Notes: a model not told the origin generated them from the letters alone. 64,000 nucleotides of DNA from Candidatus Nitrotoga fabula (GCF_905221025.1 NZ_CAJNBL010000006.1:1-64000), one strand, 5' to 3'; numbered from the stretch's first letter, positions 46,644-57,422 are shown. Numbers and translations: made by a program.

Positions 46644-47405
46644 ATGTCGACCATGAATACACTGAGCGAGTGGTTTTCCACCCCGCCCGGAAAATACCTG
46701 CTGGAATGTGAACAGGCTCTGTTCGATCATAGCGTGGCCGATATTTTTGGCTACAATGCGATCCAGTTCGGCCTGGCGGAGTACGATTTCCTGCGCACCA
46801 GTCGCATGCCACTGCGCGCAACAGCTGGAGACGAAATCGGAGTGCAGGTCCGCTTAGACGCGGAGGAACTGCCCTTCGGCTGCTGCAGTCTGGATCTGGT
46901 CATTCTACCGCATGTACTGGAATTTCATCCGCAACCGCACCAGATCCTGCGCGAAGTGGTGCGTGTACTCAGGCCGGAAGGTAATGTCATCATCAGTGGC
47001 TTCAACCCTCATAGCCTGTGGGGTGCCCGTCGCGCGCTGGGCGCGCAGATGAATTATCCCTGGTGCGGAAATTTTATTACATTGCCACGATTGAAGGACT
47101 GGCTGGCATTACTGGGACTGAATGTAATAACCGGGCGTTTTGCCTGTTACGCCCCGCCTTTATCCAACCCAAACTGGCTGAACCGATTTCATTTTATGGA
47201 ATCCGCTGGAGACCGCTGGTGGGCAGTATGGGGCGGGGTATATTTCCTGCAGGCAATCAAGCACGTATCGGGCATGCACTTAATCAAACCCCGGTGGAAC
47301 GAAGGGCTGGTTGGCAAGCTCATCCCCGCGACTCCCAAACTGAACCGGGAAATATCACAATGTACCGCGCAGAATCCGGAAGGGCGAACGATTCATAATG
47401 AATGA
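46644..47405 (+). CDS. SAM-dependent methyltransferase (YafS-like)
   Basis: The 253-residue protein belongs to the class I methyltransferases. The SAM-binding region is divergent at its first glycine motif, but the [19 protein letters not shown] and [27 protein letters not shown] blocks are typical of the YafS type that neighbours gloB and rnhA in many genomes. The substrate is unknown. It overlaps rnhA by 8 bp. Confidence 0.85.
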   Translation: MSTMNTLSEWFSTPPGKYLLECEQALFDHSVADIFGYNAIQFGLAEYDFLRTSRMPLRATAGDEIGVQVRLDAEELPFGCCSLDLVILPHVLEFHPQPHQILREVVRVLRPEGNVIISGFNPHSLWGARRALGAQMNYPWCGNFITLPRLKDWLALLGLNVITGRFACYAPPLSNPNWLNRFHFMESAGDRWWAVWGGVYFLQAIKHVSGMHLIKPRWNEGLVGKLIPATPKLNREISQCTAQNPEGRTIHNE

Positions 47406-47853
47406 CGAAGCAGTAGAAATTTTTACCGATGGAGCCTGCCGTGGAAACCCAGGGGTGGGCGGCTGGGGTGCGCTGCTACAAATGATGGGCAAGGAGCGCG
47501 AGCTGTATGGCGGTGAGGCACATACCACCAACAACCGCATGGAACTGACCGCCGCAATTCGGGCGCTGGAAACATTGAAGTGGCCGTGCCGGGTAATTCT
47601 GCACACAGATTCAAAATATGTGCAGCAGGGCATCAGTGCCTGGATCCATGACTGGAAGCAGCGCGGTTGGAAGACTGCCGGCAAAAAACCAGTCAAGAAC
47701 GAGGATCTTTGGCGCAGGCTGGATGAACTGGCAAATATGCATCGGGTTCAGTGGGTATGGATCAAAGGACATGCGGGACATGACGGGAACGAGCGCGCCG
47801 ACAGGCTGGCCAATCGCGGGATTGATCAATTATTGGACGAAAGCATGAAATGA
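47398..47853 (+). CDS. rnhA: Ribonuclease HI
   Basis: RNase HI removes RNA from RNA-DNA hybrids. The 151-residue protein has [16 protein letters not shown] (first Asp), the Glu in NNRMELTA, the Asp in HTDSKYV, and the final Asp in [10 protein letters not shown]. It overlaps the methyltransferase and dnaQ genes, so the three form an operon. Confidence 0.97.
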   Translation: MNDEAVEIFTDGACRGNPGVGGWGALLQMMGKERELYGGEAHTTNNRMELTAAIRALETLKWPCRVILHTDSKYVQQGISAWIHDWKQRGWKTAGKKPVKNEDLWRRLDELANMHRVQWVWIKGHAGHDGNERADRLANRGIDQLLDESMK

Positions 47854-48569
47854 GGCAGATCGTACTGGATACCGAAACTACCGGGCTTGACCCTGGAAAG
47901 GGACACCGCATTATTGAGATCGCGGCAATTGAATTATGCAACCGCAAGGTCTCTGAGCGGCGTTTTCACCGCTATCTCAACCCGGAACGGGAAATTGATG
48001 CCGGGGCGGCTGAAGTGCATGGCCTGACCCTGGAGCGCCTGCAGGACGAACCTAAATTCGCGGAAATTGCTTCTGCGCTGACCGAGTTTATCCGCGGCGC
48101 TGAGCTCATCATCCATAATGCACCCTTCGATGTCGGGTTTCTCAACCGGGAACTGGAATTATCCGGGCTGCCGATGCTGGATCACTACTGCACAAGCATT
48201 ATCGACACACTGAAACTGGCCAAGGAACTTCATCCGGGCAAAAAGAACAACCTCAATGCCCTGTGTGACCGCTACCAGATCAACAATTCCCACCGCACCC
48301 TGCACGGTGCACTGCTGGATACCGAACTACTGGCAGAAGTCTATCTGTCCATGACGCGCGGCCAGAAAAGCTTGCTGGATGAAGAGAACGCTCACTTGGA
48401 ATCACAATCAGGCTTGATTGCTCCCGGCCTGTCAAGCCTGAAAGTGCTTGTGTTACCCGCCAGCGATGAAGAACTGGCCAAGCACGAACAGCAACTGGAG
48501 GACATAGACAAAACCAGCAAGGGCAGCTGCCTCTGGAAAAAACTGAAGTCTATGGAGGTAACGCCCTGA
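47850..48569 (+). CDS. dnaQ: DNA polymerase III epsilon subunit (proofreading exonuclease)
   Basis: The 239-residue DEDDh exonuclease has motif [11 protein letters not shown], motif [15 protein letters not shown], and motif [17 protein letters not shown]. The C-terminal residues 190-239 serve binding to the alpha subunit. It starts in an ATGA overlap with rnhA, the usual rnhA-dnaQ arrangement. Confidence 0.97.
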   Translation: MRQIVLDTETTGLDPGKGHRIIEIAAIELCNRKVSERRFHRYLNPEREIDAGAAEVHGLTLERLQDEPKFAEIASALTEFIRGAELIIHNAPFDVGFLNRELELSGLPMLDHYCTSIIDTLKLAKELHPGKKNNLNALCDRYQINNSHRTLHGALLDTELLAEVYLSMTRGQKSLLDEENAHLESQSGLIAPGLSSLKVLVLPASDEELAKHEQQLEDIDKTSKGSCLWKKLKSMEVTP

Positions 48570-48632
48570 CGGGGCTATTCCGGGATATGATCCAGTCAAA
48601 CCGGTCATTGAAACCGCTTCATTCTTTTTTAC

Positions 48633-49883
48633 ATGAATGACCGTGCAGATGTGCTGATCATCGGTGCCGGGGCAGCAGGCATGATGTGTGCCATTACTGC
48701 CGCACGCCGCGGGCGATCGGTGCTATTGCTGGATCACTCCAGAAAGCTTGCCGAAAAAATCCGCATTTCCGGCGGTGGCCGCTGCAATTTCACCAATCTG
48801 CACGCCGGGCCGGAAAATTACCTGTCCGGCAATCCGCATTTCTGCCGCTCCGCACTGGCGCGCTTCACTCCCCGACATTTTATTGCCTGGCTACAACAAC
48901 ATAACATCGGTTATCACGAGAAAAAACTCGGGCAACTGTTTTGCGATGAGGGCTCTTCGGCAATTATTGGCATGCTGAAAGAAGAATGCGATGCGGCAGG
49001 CGTCCGCTGGCTTTTTCCTTGCGAAGTTCATCAGGTAGAAAGCCTGCAGACCGCTGCTTCCACGCTGACCACCGAAGAAAATCCCATGGATACTTCGCCT
49101 CTTCCAACCGGCCGGTTTCGCATTCACACCTCCCGTGGCACTGTTTGCACGCAATCCCTGGTAATCGCCAGCGGTGGATTGTCCATCCCCAGGATCGGTG
49201 CAACTCCATTCGGTTACCGCCTGGCGCAACAGTTCGGTATCCCGGTAACCCGACTGAAGCCGGGACTGGTTCCGCTGAGTTTCCATCCGGAAGACTGGGC
49301 GCCTTTCGTGAATCTCGCCGGGATTTCTATGGATGCCACCATAGAATCCGGCGGCCAGTCGTTCCGGGAAAACCTTCTTTTTACCCACCGTGGACTCAGC
49401 GGCCCTGCCATCCTGCAAATCTCTTCATACTGGGAGCCTGGCAAGCCGCTTTCCATCAATCTGCTGCCCGATCATGACCTGGCGGTTTTGCTCGAGCAGC
49501 ACCGGGATCGTCGCCAGTTGCTGCACAATTTTCTGGCGCATTATTTACCGAAAAGATTTGTCGATACCTGGTGCGCACAGTTGGCCGGCAGCCATCTTTC
49601 ACCTGACAAGCCTCTGAACCAGTACTCGAACAAGGAAATATCCACATTGGCGGCCAGAATTCACCGCTGGCAAATCACACCCAGCGGAACGTTAGGCTAC
49701 GGCAAGGCAGAAGTAACCTGCGGCGGAATTGATACCCAGGCACTGTCCTCCAAAACCATGGAGGCAAGCAGGGTAAACGGGTTGTATTTTATTGGGGAAG
49801 TGGTGGATGTCACCGGACAACTGGGGGGCTTCAACTTTCAGTGGGCATGGGCATCCGGCCATGCCGCCGGTCAATATTGCTAG
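48633..49883 (+). CDS. BaiN/HI0933-family FAD-dependent oxidoreductase
   Basis: The 416-residue protein starts MNDRADVLIIGAGAAGMM, an FAD dinucleotide fold, then KIRISGGGRCNFTNLH and SGGLSIPRIGAT. The C-terminus GEVVDVTGQLGGFNFQWAWASGHAAG is diagnostic of the HI0933/YhiN/BaiN family. The physiological substrate is unknown in most members. It lies 63 bp after dnaQ, with a possible weak stem-loop between them. Confidence 0.92.
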   Translation: MNDRADVLIIGAGAAGMMCAITAARRGRSVLLLDHSRKLAEKIRISGGGRCNFTNLHAGPENYLSGNPHFCRSALARFTPRHFIAWLQQHNIGYHEKKLGQLFCDEGSSAIIGMLKEECDAAGVRWLFPCEVHQVESLQTAASTLTTEENPMDTSPLPTGRFRIHTSRGTVCTQSLVIASGGLSIPRIGATPFGYRLAQQFGIPVTRLKPGLVPLSFHPEDWAPFVNLAGISMDATIESGGQSFRENLLFTHRGLSGPAILQISSYWEPGKPLSINLLPDHDLAVLLEQHRDRRQLLHNFLAHYLPKRFVDTWCAQLAGSHLSPDKPLNQYSNKEISTLAARIHRWQITPSGTLGYGKAEVTCGGIDTQALSSKTMEASRVNGLYFIGEVVDVTGQLGGFNFQWAWASGHAAGQYC

Positions 49884-49979
49884 GGGTCACGGAGCATGGG
49901 TGCAGAAAAGGGGTATCGGTCTTGGCAGGCCGCATTAGGTTTGACCGCCAGTTCCCGCATCCGATAAAAATACTCCCGC

Positions 49980-50300
49980 TCAGCAGCAGCGCTGGATTCC
50001 GCCCCATTTTTTCTGTTGCTGGTTCCGGAAAAAATCCTTGCGCGCCAATGGCATGCTGCCCGAGTGACAGGCTGAATGATGCGCAAGATAGCGCTCATAG
50101 GCATCATCCCCACTCAATTCCCGTATGATACTCCATGCCCGCTGCCAGAATGACTGGGATTTACAGCCAGCCGCATGGACAACCGCATCCGGCTCAGTCT
50201 GCCTTGCCATATCCTTGCCAGCTGCCCATATCGACTGATCTCCGGCTCCTGCTGCTGACGTGGTTTCTTCCAAATTTTTTTCGACGACGCTGTTGCTCAT
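49980..50300 (-). CDS. YbdD/YjiX-family CstA partner protein
   Basis: The C-terminal 60 residues are the YbdD domain (FWQRAWSIIRELSGDDAYERYLAHHSACHSGSMPLARKDFFRNQQ), with the conserved His/Cys/Asp. An N-terminal extension of about 45 residues is unusual for a family whose E. coli member has 65. ATG at 50300 follows GGAG and overlaps the cstA stop (ATGA). It probably works with CstA in pyruvate or peptide uptake. Confidence 0.88.
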   Translation of the reverse strand: MSNSVVEKNLEETTSAAGAGDQSIWAAGKDMARQTEPDAVVHAAGCKSQSFWQRAWSIIRELSGDDAYERYLAHHSACHSGSMPLARKDFFRNQQQKKWGGIQRCC

Positions 50301-52357
50301 GCTTTCTCCAGCCTGGTCAACTGATAGGACGCTTCCGACAAGGGAGGTACCGGCTTGCCATATAGATAGCGGAAGCATACTCGCACCATGTCCAGCACAA
50401 TCACCCATAGCATGCAGGCAAAAAACACCGCCAGCACTGCATCCAGGCGCTGGTTGAAAATAAGTTGCGGCGCACTCGCCGCTTTTTCCGGACTCAGGAT
50501 ACCGGACGCAAGCTTGGCGGCAAGATCATCGGCCGCAGCAATCAAACCAACACGAACGTCACTACTGCTGATTTTTTCCCACACTGCACTGGTGGTGATG
50601 ATCACCAGCCAGAAAAGAGGCAAAGCGGTAATCCAGACATATTTCAGCTTACCCGACTTCACCAGAATCCCCGTAGCAACACATAGCGCAATCGCCGCCA
50701 GAATCTGATTGGCAATACCAAACAGGGGCCACAGGATGTTAACCCCGCCATTGGGGTCAATCACGCCAATATACAGAAAATAGCCCCAGGCAGCGACTAC
50801 AATGCCGCTGCTCAGCAAAACCGATGGATACCAGGAAGTACGCCCCAGCGGTTCCCAGATATTTCCCAGCATGTCCTGCAACATAAAGCGGCCGACGCGC
50901 GTACCGGCATCCAGCGTGGTAAGTATGAAGATTGCCTCGAACATGATGGCAAAGTGATACCAAAGGGCAAGCATGCCCTGCCCAAAGGCGCTGCCAAAAA
51001 TGCTGGCCATGCCGACTGCCAGGGATGGCGCACCGCCGGTACGTGCAAAAAGGGTGGCCTCCCCCATCTGGCGCGCCAGCAAGTCCATCTGCTCCACGGT
51101 AACCGGAAAACCCCAGCTGGAAATTTTTGCCACCGCCTCTGCGGCTTCCTTGCCGACTACTCCGGCTGGCGAATTGATGGCAAAGAACACACCGGGATCC
51201 AGTACTGTGGCTGCAATCATCGCCATAATGGCAACGAACGATTCCAGCGCCATGCCGCCATACCCGATCATGCGAATATCACGCTCATTGCTAAGCAGCT
51301 TGGGCGTCGTACCCGAAGCTATCAAAGCATGAAAACCGGAAATTGCACCGCAGGCAATCGTGATGAATACGAACGGAAACAGCGTGCCTCCGAATATGGG
51401 TCCGGTTCCGTCGATAAACTGGGTGAATGCGGGCATTTTAACGCTCGGCTGCATCCAGACAATGGCCAGCATCAAAAGGATGACCGTACCAAGCTTCATG
51501 TATGTGGAAAGATAATCCCGGGGTGCGAGCAGCAGCCAAACCGGAAGGATAGCAGCCGCGAACCCATATGCAATGACTGCCCAGGCCAGAGGCAGGCCAG
51601 AATAATCAAACAGTTCGCGCAAAACCGGCTGTTGCTCGACCCATCCTCCCCCCGCCACCGCCAGCAGCAGCAAGATGAGACCCAACAGCGAGCCTTCCAG
51701 TACGCGCCCAGGGCGTATGGAGTGCATGTATACCCCAACCAGCATGGCAATGGGAATCGTCGCAGCCACAGTAGAGGTAGCCCATGGGCTGTGTTTCATC
51801 GCATTGACTACCACCAGGCCAAGTACCGCGATCAGGATAATCATAATAAACAACGTGGTAATGAGCGCAGCTATCCCACCGATTGCACCCAGTTCGTCTC
51901 GCGCCATCTGACCAAGGCTGCGCCCGTTACGCCGCGTGGAATTGAACAGGGTAACCATGTCCTGGACGCATCCCCCGAGCACTGCACCGAATAATATCCA
52001 TAGCGTACCCGGCAGGTAACCGAACTGTGCCGCCAGAGTCGGGCCAACCAGTGGCCCCGGACCGGCAATTGCGGCAAAATGGTGACCGAATACCACCCAG
52101 CGGTTGGTCGGGACATAATCATGCCCATTATTCAGCCTCTCCGCAGGAGTCGCGCGCGAAGGATCTACCAGCAGAACTTTGGTGGCAATCCATACCGCAT
52201 AGAAACGATACCCGATCGCATAGATGCACAAAGCAGCAGTCACAAACCACAACGCGTTGACCGTTTCGCCGCGATTCAGTGCAATACCGCTGACTGCTGT
52301 GGCTCCAAGCATGGCTACTGCCAGCCAGACCAGCAGACTCAACAATGATTTTTTCAT
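50297..52357 (-). CDS. cstA: CstA, carbon-starvation / pyruvate transporter
   Basis: The 686-residue membrane protein has about 16-18 hydrophobic segments, the CstA blocks GHHFAAIAGPGPLVGPTLAAQFGYLPG and LFNSTRRNGRSLGQMARDELG, and the C-terminal conserved domain. CstA imports pyruvate and, in some bacteria, peptides when preferred carbon is lacking. The YbdD partner overlaps it downstream. Confidence 0.95.
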   Translation of the reverse strand: MKKSLLSLLVWLAVAMLGATAVSGIALNRGETVNALWFVTAALCIYAIGYRFYAVWIATKVLLVDPSRATPAERLNNGHDYVPTNRWVVFGHHFAAIAGPGPLVGPTLAAQFGYLPGTLWILFGAVLGGCVQDMVTLFNSTRRNGRSLGQMARDELGAIGGIAALITTLFIMIILIAVLGLVVVNAMKHSPWATSTVAATIPIAMLVGVYMHSIRPGRVLEGSLLGLILLLLAVAGGGWVEQQPVLRELFDYSGLPLAWAVIAYGFAAAILPVWLLLAPRDYLSTYMKLGTVILLMLAIVWMQPSVKMPAFTQFIDGTGPIFGGTLFPFVFITIACGAISGFHALIASGTTPKLLSNERDIRMIGYGGMALESFVAIMAMIAATVLDPGVFFAINSPAGVVGKEAAEAVAKISSWGFPVTVEQMDLLARQMGEATLFARTGGAPSLAVGMASIFGSAFGQGMLALWYHFAIMFEAIFILTTLDAGTRVGRFMLQDMLGNIWEPLGRTSWYPSVLLSSGIVVAAWGYFLYIGVIDPNGGVNILWPLFGIANQILAAIALCVATGILVKSGKLKYVWITALPLFWLVIITTSAVWEKISSSDVRVGLIAAADDLAAKLASGILSPEKAASAPQLIFNQRLDAVLAVFFACMLWVIVLDMVRVCFRYLYGKPVPPLSEASYQLTRLEKA

Positions 52358-52777
52358 GGTGAAATTTTTATAATCCTGGCAAGAAATTTATACACAAAAA
52401 CCAACAGCATGAATTATGTCATGCCTCCTGACAGTATGCTTCCAGTAACTCGATAAGCCATGCGGCCGAATTTTTTCCAGACCAAATTCCATTATAATCT
52501 TGTATTAACCAGCCGCTGCGATTCTTTGGTTTTCATGTCTCTACCATGCCGGCAGCAAGGAACATGCATGATCCATCAGTGCACACAATGGTGCTGCAAC
52601 ATGGAGCTATCCACGAATCGGATTAGCATGCGGATGTCATTCAATCAAATGGACTCTGGTTCTACGAGCATTGTACAATGCGATTTTTATCGACCTGATG
52701 CCGAACTGTTAATTTCCCCCTTTGCGTGACAGGGAAACACTGTCAAAATGACTGCATTATTCGTGCAGGAGATCTTT
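52358..52777. other. Intergenic region before mdh
   Basis: No gene is supported in these 420 bp. A 90-codon + frame (52460-52729) has no recognisable content. ATTATAATC (about 52490) is a possible -10 for mdh, which would give a long leader of about 280 nt. Confidence 0.35.
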
Positions 52778-53764
52778 ATGAAAGTACCTATTCGCATCGC
52801 CGTAACCGGCGCTGCAGGTCAAATCAGTTATAGTCTTTTGTTTCGCATTGCCAATGGAGACATGCTAGGTAAGGATCAGCCCGTCATTCTCCAGCTTCTG
52901 GACATCACGCCAGCCCAGCAGACCTTGCGTGGAGTGGCAATGGAACTGGAAGACTGCGTGTTTCCCATGTTGCATCAGGTCATTATTACCGACGATCCGA
53001 AAATCGCTTTCCGCAATGCTGAAATTGCCCTGCTCGTGGGAGCGCGCCCACGTTCCAAGGGGATGGAACGTTACGACCTGATCAAAGTCAATGCTGAAAC
53101 CTTTGCCGAACAGGGAAAAATCCTCAATACTTACGCCGCACCCCATGTCAAGATCCTGGTAGTAGGCAACCCAGCCAACACCAACGCACTCATTTTATTA
53201 CACAATGCTCCCAACTTGGATCCAAGAAACATCAGCTCCATGATGCGCCTGGATCATAACCGCGCCATCGGACTGGTTGCGCGCAAACTGTCGCAGCCAG
53301 TTACCAGCATCCGGAAAATGATAGTATGGGGCAATCATTCCAGCACGCAGTATCCTGATCTTTCCCATGCCGAAATGGACGGTCGCAGCATTCTCGAATT
53401 CCTGCCCGATCGCAACTGGGTTGAAAACGAATTTGTCCCCACCGTACAGTCGCGCGGAACTGTAGTCATCGAAGCTCGTGGCCTGAGCAGCGCTGCCAGC
53501 GCTGCCAACGCAATTGTTGGTCATATGCGGGACTGGATATTCGGCTCTCCACCGGATGACTGGGTCACAATGAGCGTACTTTCCGATGGCAGCTATGATA
53601 TTCCCGCAGGAGTGCTGTATGGTTTTCCGGTCACCTGCCAGAATGGAAATTACCGGATTATCCAGAACCTGCCGATAAGCGAAACCGGCCACCGAAACAT
53701 GATGGCCAGCTACCTTGAATTGCTGAAAGAAAAAGAGCAGGTAAAACACCTGCTACAACAATGA
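52778..53764 (+). CDS. mdh: Malate dehydrogenase
   Basis: The enzyme oxidises malate to oxaloacetate with NAD in the TCA cycle. ATG at 52778 is chosen because AGGAG lies 6 nt upstream, giving 328 residues (the frame opens at 52748). The motifs [37 protein letters not shown] (substrate Arg), [10 protein letters not shown] and [11 protein letters not shown], and the catalytic His in [12 protein letters not shown], place it in the cytosolic-type MDH group common in betaproteobacteria. Confidence 0.95.
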   Translation: MKVPIRIAVTGAAGQISYSLLFRIANGDMLGKDQPVILQLLDITPAQQTLRGVAMELEDCVFPMLHQVIITDDPKIAFRNAEIALLVGARPRSKGMERYDLIKVNAETFAEQGKILNTYAAPHVKILVVGNPANTNALILLHNAPNLDPRNISSMMRLDHNRAIGLVARKLSQPVTSIRKMIVWGNHSSTQYPDLSHAEMDGRSILEFLPDRNWVENEFVPTVQSRGTVVIEARGLSSAASAANAIVGHMRDWIFGSPPDDWVTMSVLSDGSYDIPAGVLYGFPVTCQNGNYRIIQNLPISETGHRNMMASYLELLKEKEQVKHLLQQ

Positions 53765-53923
53765 CCCTATCCATGGCCATACGGGATATCAATTCAGTCT
53801 TTTCCAGTAAATCGCCGGAAAACTGTAACTGTACAAGCCCCCCCACAGCATCCCTTATATCAACCCATAAATTATGTGCTGTAGAATATCCCCTGGCATC
53901 CGGAAAACATTGAGGTAAAAACT

Positions 53924-54040
53924 ATGAGCAGCGTATGGCGAAGTATCTGGGCTTTTTTCATGCTGATTTTTGCTATTCTCCTGATTTTTACGCTTATTGG
54001 TGTAATCGGTATTGTAGCGTTCCCGTCCCATTGGAAATGA
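53924..54040 (+). CDS. Single-span small membrane protein (38 aa)
   Basis: ATG at 53924 follows TGAGG by 8 nt. The 38-residue product begins MSSVWRSIWAFFMLIF, has one continuous hydrophobic segment (about residues 8-33) and ends FPSHWK. A terminator lies 100 bp downstream. It looks like a real small membrane protein of the kind missed by length cut-offs. The family is unknown. Confidence 0.6.
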   Translation: MSSVWRSIWAFFMLIFAILLIFTLIGVIGIVAFPSHWK

Positions 54041-54145
54041 CACTCGGTGGCAGATGAACCCGGGTTTCCTCCGCTGCCAGACAATCCCGTTATGGTTTTC
54101 ATCCAAAGCGGAAACCAACAGAAAAATTCAGCTCCAGCAAACAAA

Positions 54146-54169
54146 AATCCCGGTAGAACCGGGAGTTTT
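54146..54169. terminator. Bidirectional Rho-independent terminator
   Basis: AATCCCGGT-AGA-ACCGGGAGTTTTG holds a 6-bp CCCGGT/ACCGGG stem with AAAAA on the left and TTTTGTTT on the right. It can end the small-protein transcript (+) and pntB (-), whose stop is at 54203. Confidence 0.75.
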
Positions 54170-54202
54170 GTTTGCTGTTATTTACTGAAAATACCTGTTA
54201 AA

Positions 54203-55585
54203 TCAATACTGCAAAGCCTTGATCATATCCTCGACCACCTTCTTGGCATCGCCAAATACCATCATCGTCTTGTCCAGGTAAAACAGATCATTATCCAGTC
54301 CGGCATATCCAACGGCCATACTGCGCTTGACCACCAAAACAGTACGCGCCTTGTGCGCCTCAATTATCGGCATGCCGTAAATAGGTGAATGCGGATCGGT
54401 CTTGGCTGCCGGATTGACCACATCATTGGCGCCAATTACCAGCACCACATCCGTATCGGAAAATTCGTTATTGATCTCATCCATTTCAAAAACCTGGTCA
54501 TAAGGCACTTCGGCCTCGGCCAGTAACACATTCATGTGCCCCGGCATACGCCCAGCCACAGGATGGATCGCATAACGCACCTTGACGCCTTTTGCAATCA
54601 AAAGCTCGGCCATTTCGTTGATGGCATGCTGTGCTCGTGCCACTGCAAGACCATAACCCGGCACAATAATAACGCTGTCGGCATTCCCCATCAGGAAAGC
54701 CGCATCATCTGCGCTACCACTGCGCACTGGCCGCTGCTCGACTGCCCCACCGCCTGACCCACTGTCACCTTCCCCGCCAAAACCACCAAGAATCACATTG
54801 AAGAATGAACGGTTCATCGCCTTACACATGATGTACGACAGAATCGCTCCTGAACTGCCCACCAGTGAGCCGGCAATGATCAGCATATTGTTGTTCAGAG
54901 TAAACCCAATCCCTGCCGCAGCCCATCCAGAGTAGGAATTCAGCATTGACACCACAACCGGCATGTCCGCTCCCCCGATTGGCATGATGAGCAATACCCC
55001 GAGCAGCAACGCCAGAGCAATCATGATCAGGAACGGAGTCCAGCTTTGTGTGAACATAAAAACGATGCCGAAGGCAATCATCACAAGGCCCAGCAAAAGG
55101 TTCAACCAGTGCTGTCCGGCAAATACCAGCGGCTTGCTGCCGAGCTTTCCGGACAGCTTTCCAAAGGCAATGATAGACCCGGAAAAGGTGATCGCACCAA
55201 CAAATGTACCAATGAAGAGTTCCAGCAGATTGCTGGTATGCAGTGGCGCGATGCCATAGGCCACCGGGTTGTAAAATGCAGACATGGCGACCAGCACAGC
55301 CGCCAACCCGACCAGCGAGTGCATCGCTGCCACCAGTTCCGGCATAGCGGTCATTTCAATGCGCCGCGCAACCACCGCCCCTATCGCTCCGCCCACGATA
55401 ATTGCAAGCGCAATATAAAGCACGTTTTGAGTTATCGTCAGCGTCGTCAGCACGGCAATAGCCATGCCGATCATCCCAAACATATTTCCGCGGCGGGAGG
55501 AAACGGGGGAACTCAAACCTTTCAGCGCCAGAATGAATAAAACAGCGGCGATCAAATAGGCTAATGCAACAGAATTGGCCGACAT
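54203..55585 (-). CDS. pntB: NAD(P) transhydrogenase beta subunit
   Basis: The 460-residue subunit has about eight membrane segments (residues 1-260) that form the proton path with the PntA membrane domain. An NADP-binding domain III follows (SVIIVPGYGLAVARAQH, VRYAIHPVAGRMPGHMNVLLAEA, DVVNPAAK). The enzyme uses the proton gradient to reduce NADP with NADH. It is the third gene after pntAA and pntAB on this strand. Confidence 0.96.
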   Translation of the reverse strand: MSANSVALAYLIAAVLFILALKGLSSPVSSRRGNMFGMIGMAIAVLTTLTITQNVLYIALAIIVGGAIGAVVARRIEMTAMPELVAAMHSLVGLAAVLVAMSAFYNPVAYGIAPLHTSNLLELFIGTFVGAITFSGSIIAFGKLSGKLGSKPLVFAGQHWLNLLLGLVMIAFGIVFMFTQSWTPFLIMIALALLLGVLLIMPIGGADMPVVVSMLNSYSGWAAAGIGFTLNNNMLIIAGSLVGSSGAILSYIMCKAMNRSFFNVILGGFGGEGDSGSGGGAVEQRPVRSGSADDAAFLMGNADSVIIVPGYGLAVARAQHAINEMAELLIAKGVKVRYAIHPVAGRMPGHMNVLLAEAEVPYDQVFEMDEINNEFSDTDVVLVIGANDVVNPAAKTDPHSPIYGMPIIEAHKARTVLVVKRSMAVGYAGLDNDLFYLDKTMMVFGDAKKVVEDMIKALQY

Positions 55586-55726
55586 ATTTTTTCCTTGTTT
55601 ATTTTCTATGCAACTGCTTCACCACATTGCGGGGTAAAGCAGGGTAAAGCCCTTCGAACTGGGTAAAACCAATGATACGCAATGAATGAAGTAGTACTCC
55701 AGCAACCAGATATCTGGCTACTGTGT

Positions 55727-56014
55727 TTATTTATTTTTCTTCTTGAACATGGCCAGCATGCGCTGCGTTACCAGAAACCCTCCGAATACATTCACTGCCG
55801 CGAGCATAACGGCGCCCAGCCCCATCACTGTTCCGGCGTCGATCTGCTCCGGACCTGCCGCAAGCATGGCACCAACAATAATAATGCCACTGATCGCATT
55901 GGTCACAGCCATGAGCGGAGTATGCAGCGCTGGCGTAACATTCCAGACCACGTGATAGCCAACCACTACGGCCAGTACGAATACGGTCAGATTAATAATC
56001 ACAGGATCAACCAT
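55727..56014 (-). CDS. pntAB: NAD(P) transhydrogenase alpha subunit, membrane part
   Basis: The 95-residue protein has three membrane segments (about 5-22, 35-55, 60-82) and contains the PntA domain II block [33 protein letters not shown]. In E. coli this is fused to the soluble part; here it is a separate gene, as in many proteobacteria with the three-gene form. Confidence 0.93.
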   Translation of the reverse strand: MVDPVIINLTVFVLAVVVGYHVVWNVTPALHTPLMAVTNAISGIIIVGAMLAAGPEQIDAGTVMGLGAVMLAAVNVFGGFLVTQRMLAMFKKKNK

Positions 56015-56110
56015 TTCAATACACTCCTATTATGAAATTCATGAGTCTTAACCTTTTCGAGCCTTTGTTCCAAAACCAGGCCAATTCCCCGGCAAAGTCA
56101 GTATCTTCAA

Positions 56111-57232
56111 TCAAACCACAACGGCTCCGTCGATGCACAGCAGTGATCCGGCAATAATGTCATCTTCTCGGTTTAGGTTCATCTTCCCGCCACTCTTGGG
56201 ATCACATAACAGGTTCAGGAAATTAAGCAAATTACGCGCATACAATGCGCTGGCATCTGCCGCAACCAGGGCAGGCAGGTTCTCTTCCCCAACCAGCGTA
56301 ACACCATGCTTGACCACCGTTTTACCTAACTCGGACAACGGGCAATTGCCCCCTGCCTCAACTGCCATATCCACGATCACTGAACCGGGCTTCATCGACT
56401 TCACCATATCTTCCGTAACCAGTACAGGAGCAGGTTTACCGGGAATAAGTGCAGTAGTAATCACGATATCGGCCTGTGCAACCCGCTTGGCAACTTCTAC
56501 CTTCTGGCGTTCCACCCAACTGGCCGGCATAGGCCGTGCGTAACCACCCACGCCCTGGGCGATTTCCCGCTCTTCGTCGGTTTCAAAAGGCACATCAATA
56601 AATTTGGCGCCGAGAGATTCCACCTGTTCTTTTACAGCCGGGCGCACATCGGTTGCCTCGATCACCGCTCCCATGCGCTTGGCAGTGGCAATAGCCTGCA
56701 AACCGGCAACGCCCACACCCAATATCACCACGCGCGCGGCCTTTACTGTTCCGGCAGCCGTCATCAGCATAGGCATGAACCGTTTATATAAGTTTGCCGC
56801 AACCAGCACTGCCTTATATCCGGCAATATTTGCCTGCGACGACAATACATCCATCGCCTGCGCACGTGATGTACGCGGCAGTTTTTCCATTGCGAATGCA
56901 GTAATGCCCTGTTTGGCATAGGTTGCAACCAGTTCCGTCTGGTAGGGGGAAAGCAGGCCGATCAGCACTGTGCCCGCAGCCAGCCTGGACAATTCGTCAC
57001 CGGTCGGCGCTTTCACCTTGAGCATGATTTCCGCCTGGGCATACACCTCCTCGGCATTGACCAGCATTGCACCTGCTGCCTGATAGTCTGCATCGGGAAT
57101 ACTTGCCCCAGCGCCAGCACCCTGCTGAATCAGAACAGCATGCCCGGCAGCCAGCATTTTTTTTACCGTTTCCGGTGTTGCTGCAACACGTGTTTCACCT
57201 GCGCGCGTTTCCGTAGGAATGGCTATTCGCAT
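56111..57232 (-). CDS. pntAA: NAD(P) transhydrogenase alpha subunit, NAD-binding part
   Basis: The 373-residue soluble domain I starts MRIAIPTETRAGETRVAATPETV. It has the Rossmann motif VVILGVGVAGLQAIATAKRMGA and the QDVRPAVKEQ-type loop (here TDVRPAVKEQVESLGA), with TTALIPGKPAP. It is the first gene of pntAA-pntAB-pntB. The Nfn-like flavoprotein gene ends 190 bp upstream of the region before it, on the same strand. Confidence 0.95.
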   Translation of the reverse strand: MRIAIPTETRAGETRVAATPETVKKMLAAGHAVLIQQGAGAGASIPDADYQAAGAMLVNAEEVYAQAEIMLKVKAPTGDELSRLAAGTVLIGLLSPYQTELVATYAKQGITAFAMEKLPRTSRAQAMDVLSSQANIAGYKAVLVAANLYKRFMPMLMTAAGTVKAARVVILGVGVAGLQAIATAKRMGAVIEATDVRPAVKEQVESLGAKFIDVPFETDEEREIAQGVGGYARPMPASWVERQKVEVAKRVAQADIVITTALIPGKPAPVLVTEDMVKSMKPGSVIVDMAVEAGGNCPLSELGKTVVKHGVTLVGEENLPALVAADASALYARNLLNFLNLLCDPKSGGKMNLNREDDIIAGSLLCIDGAVVV

Positions 57233-57422
57233 GAAACATCTCCCTTTTTAAAAGACCCGGATAAATCCGGAAAAAGTAACGATTCCAGTCACGTAAACAA
57301 TGCCTCCTTTTGCAGAAATATAGCGGCTTGAGTTAAAACCACTTCAGCTCCGGATTGCATCATGGGGAAAGCAGTATTTTGTTCTGTTTATTCTGCAACC
57401 CAATAACTGAGTAATTTTATCA

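Noticed and set aside
50954-51994. 346-codon forward ORF across cstA
   Set aside because: Antisense shadow, rich in His/Arg/Gln as expected opposite membrane-protein codons.
52460-52729. 90-codon forward ORF before mdh
   Set aside because: Sequence with many Cys/Met and no domain, lying in the mdh leader region.
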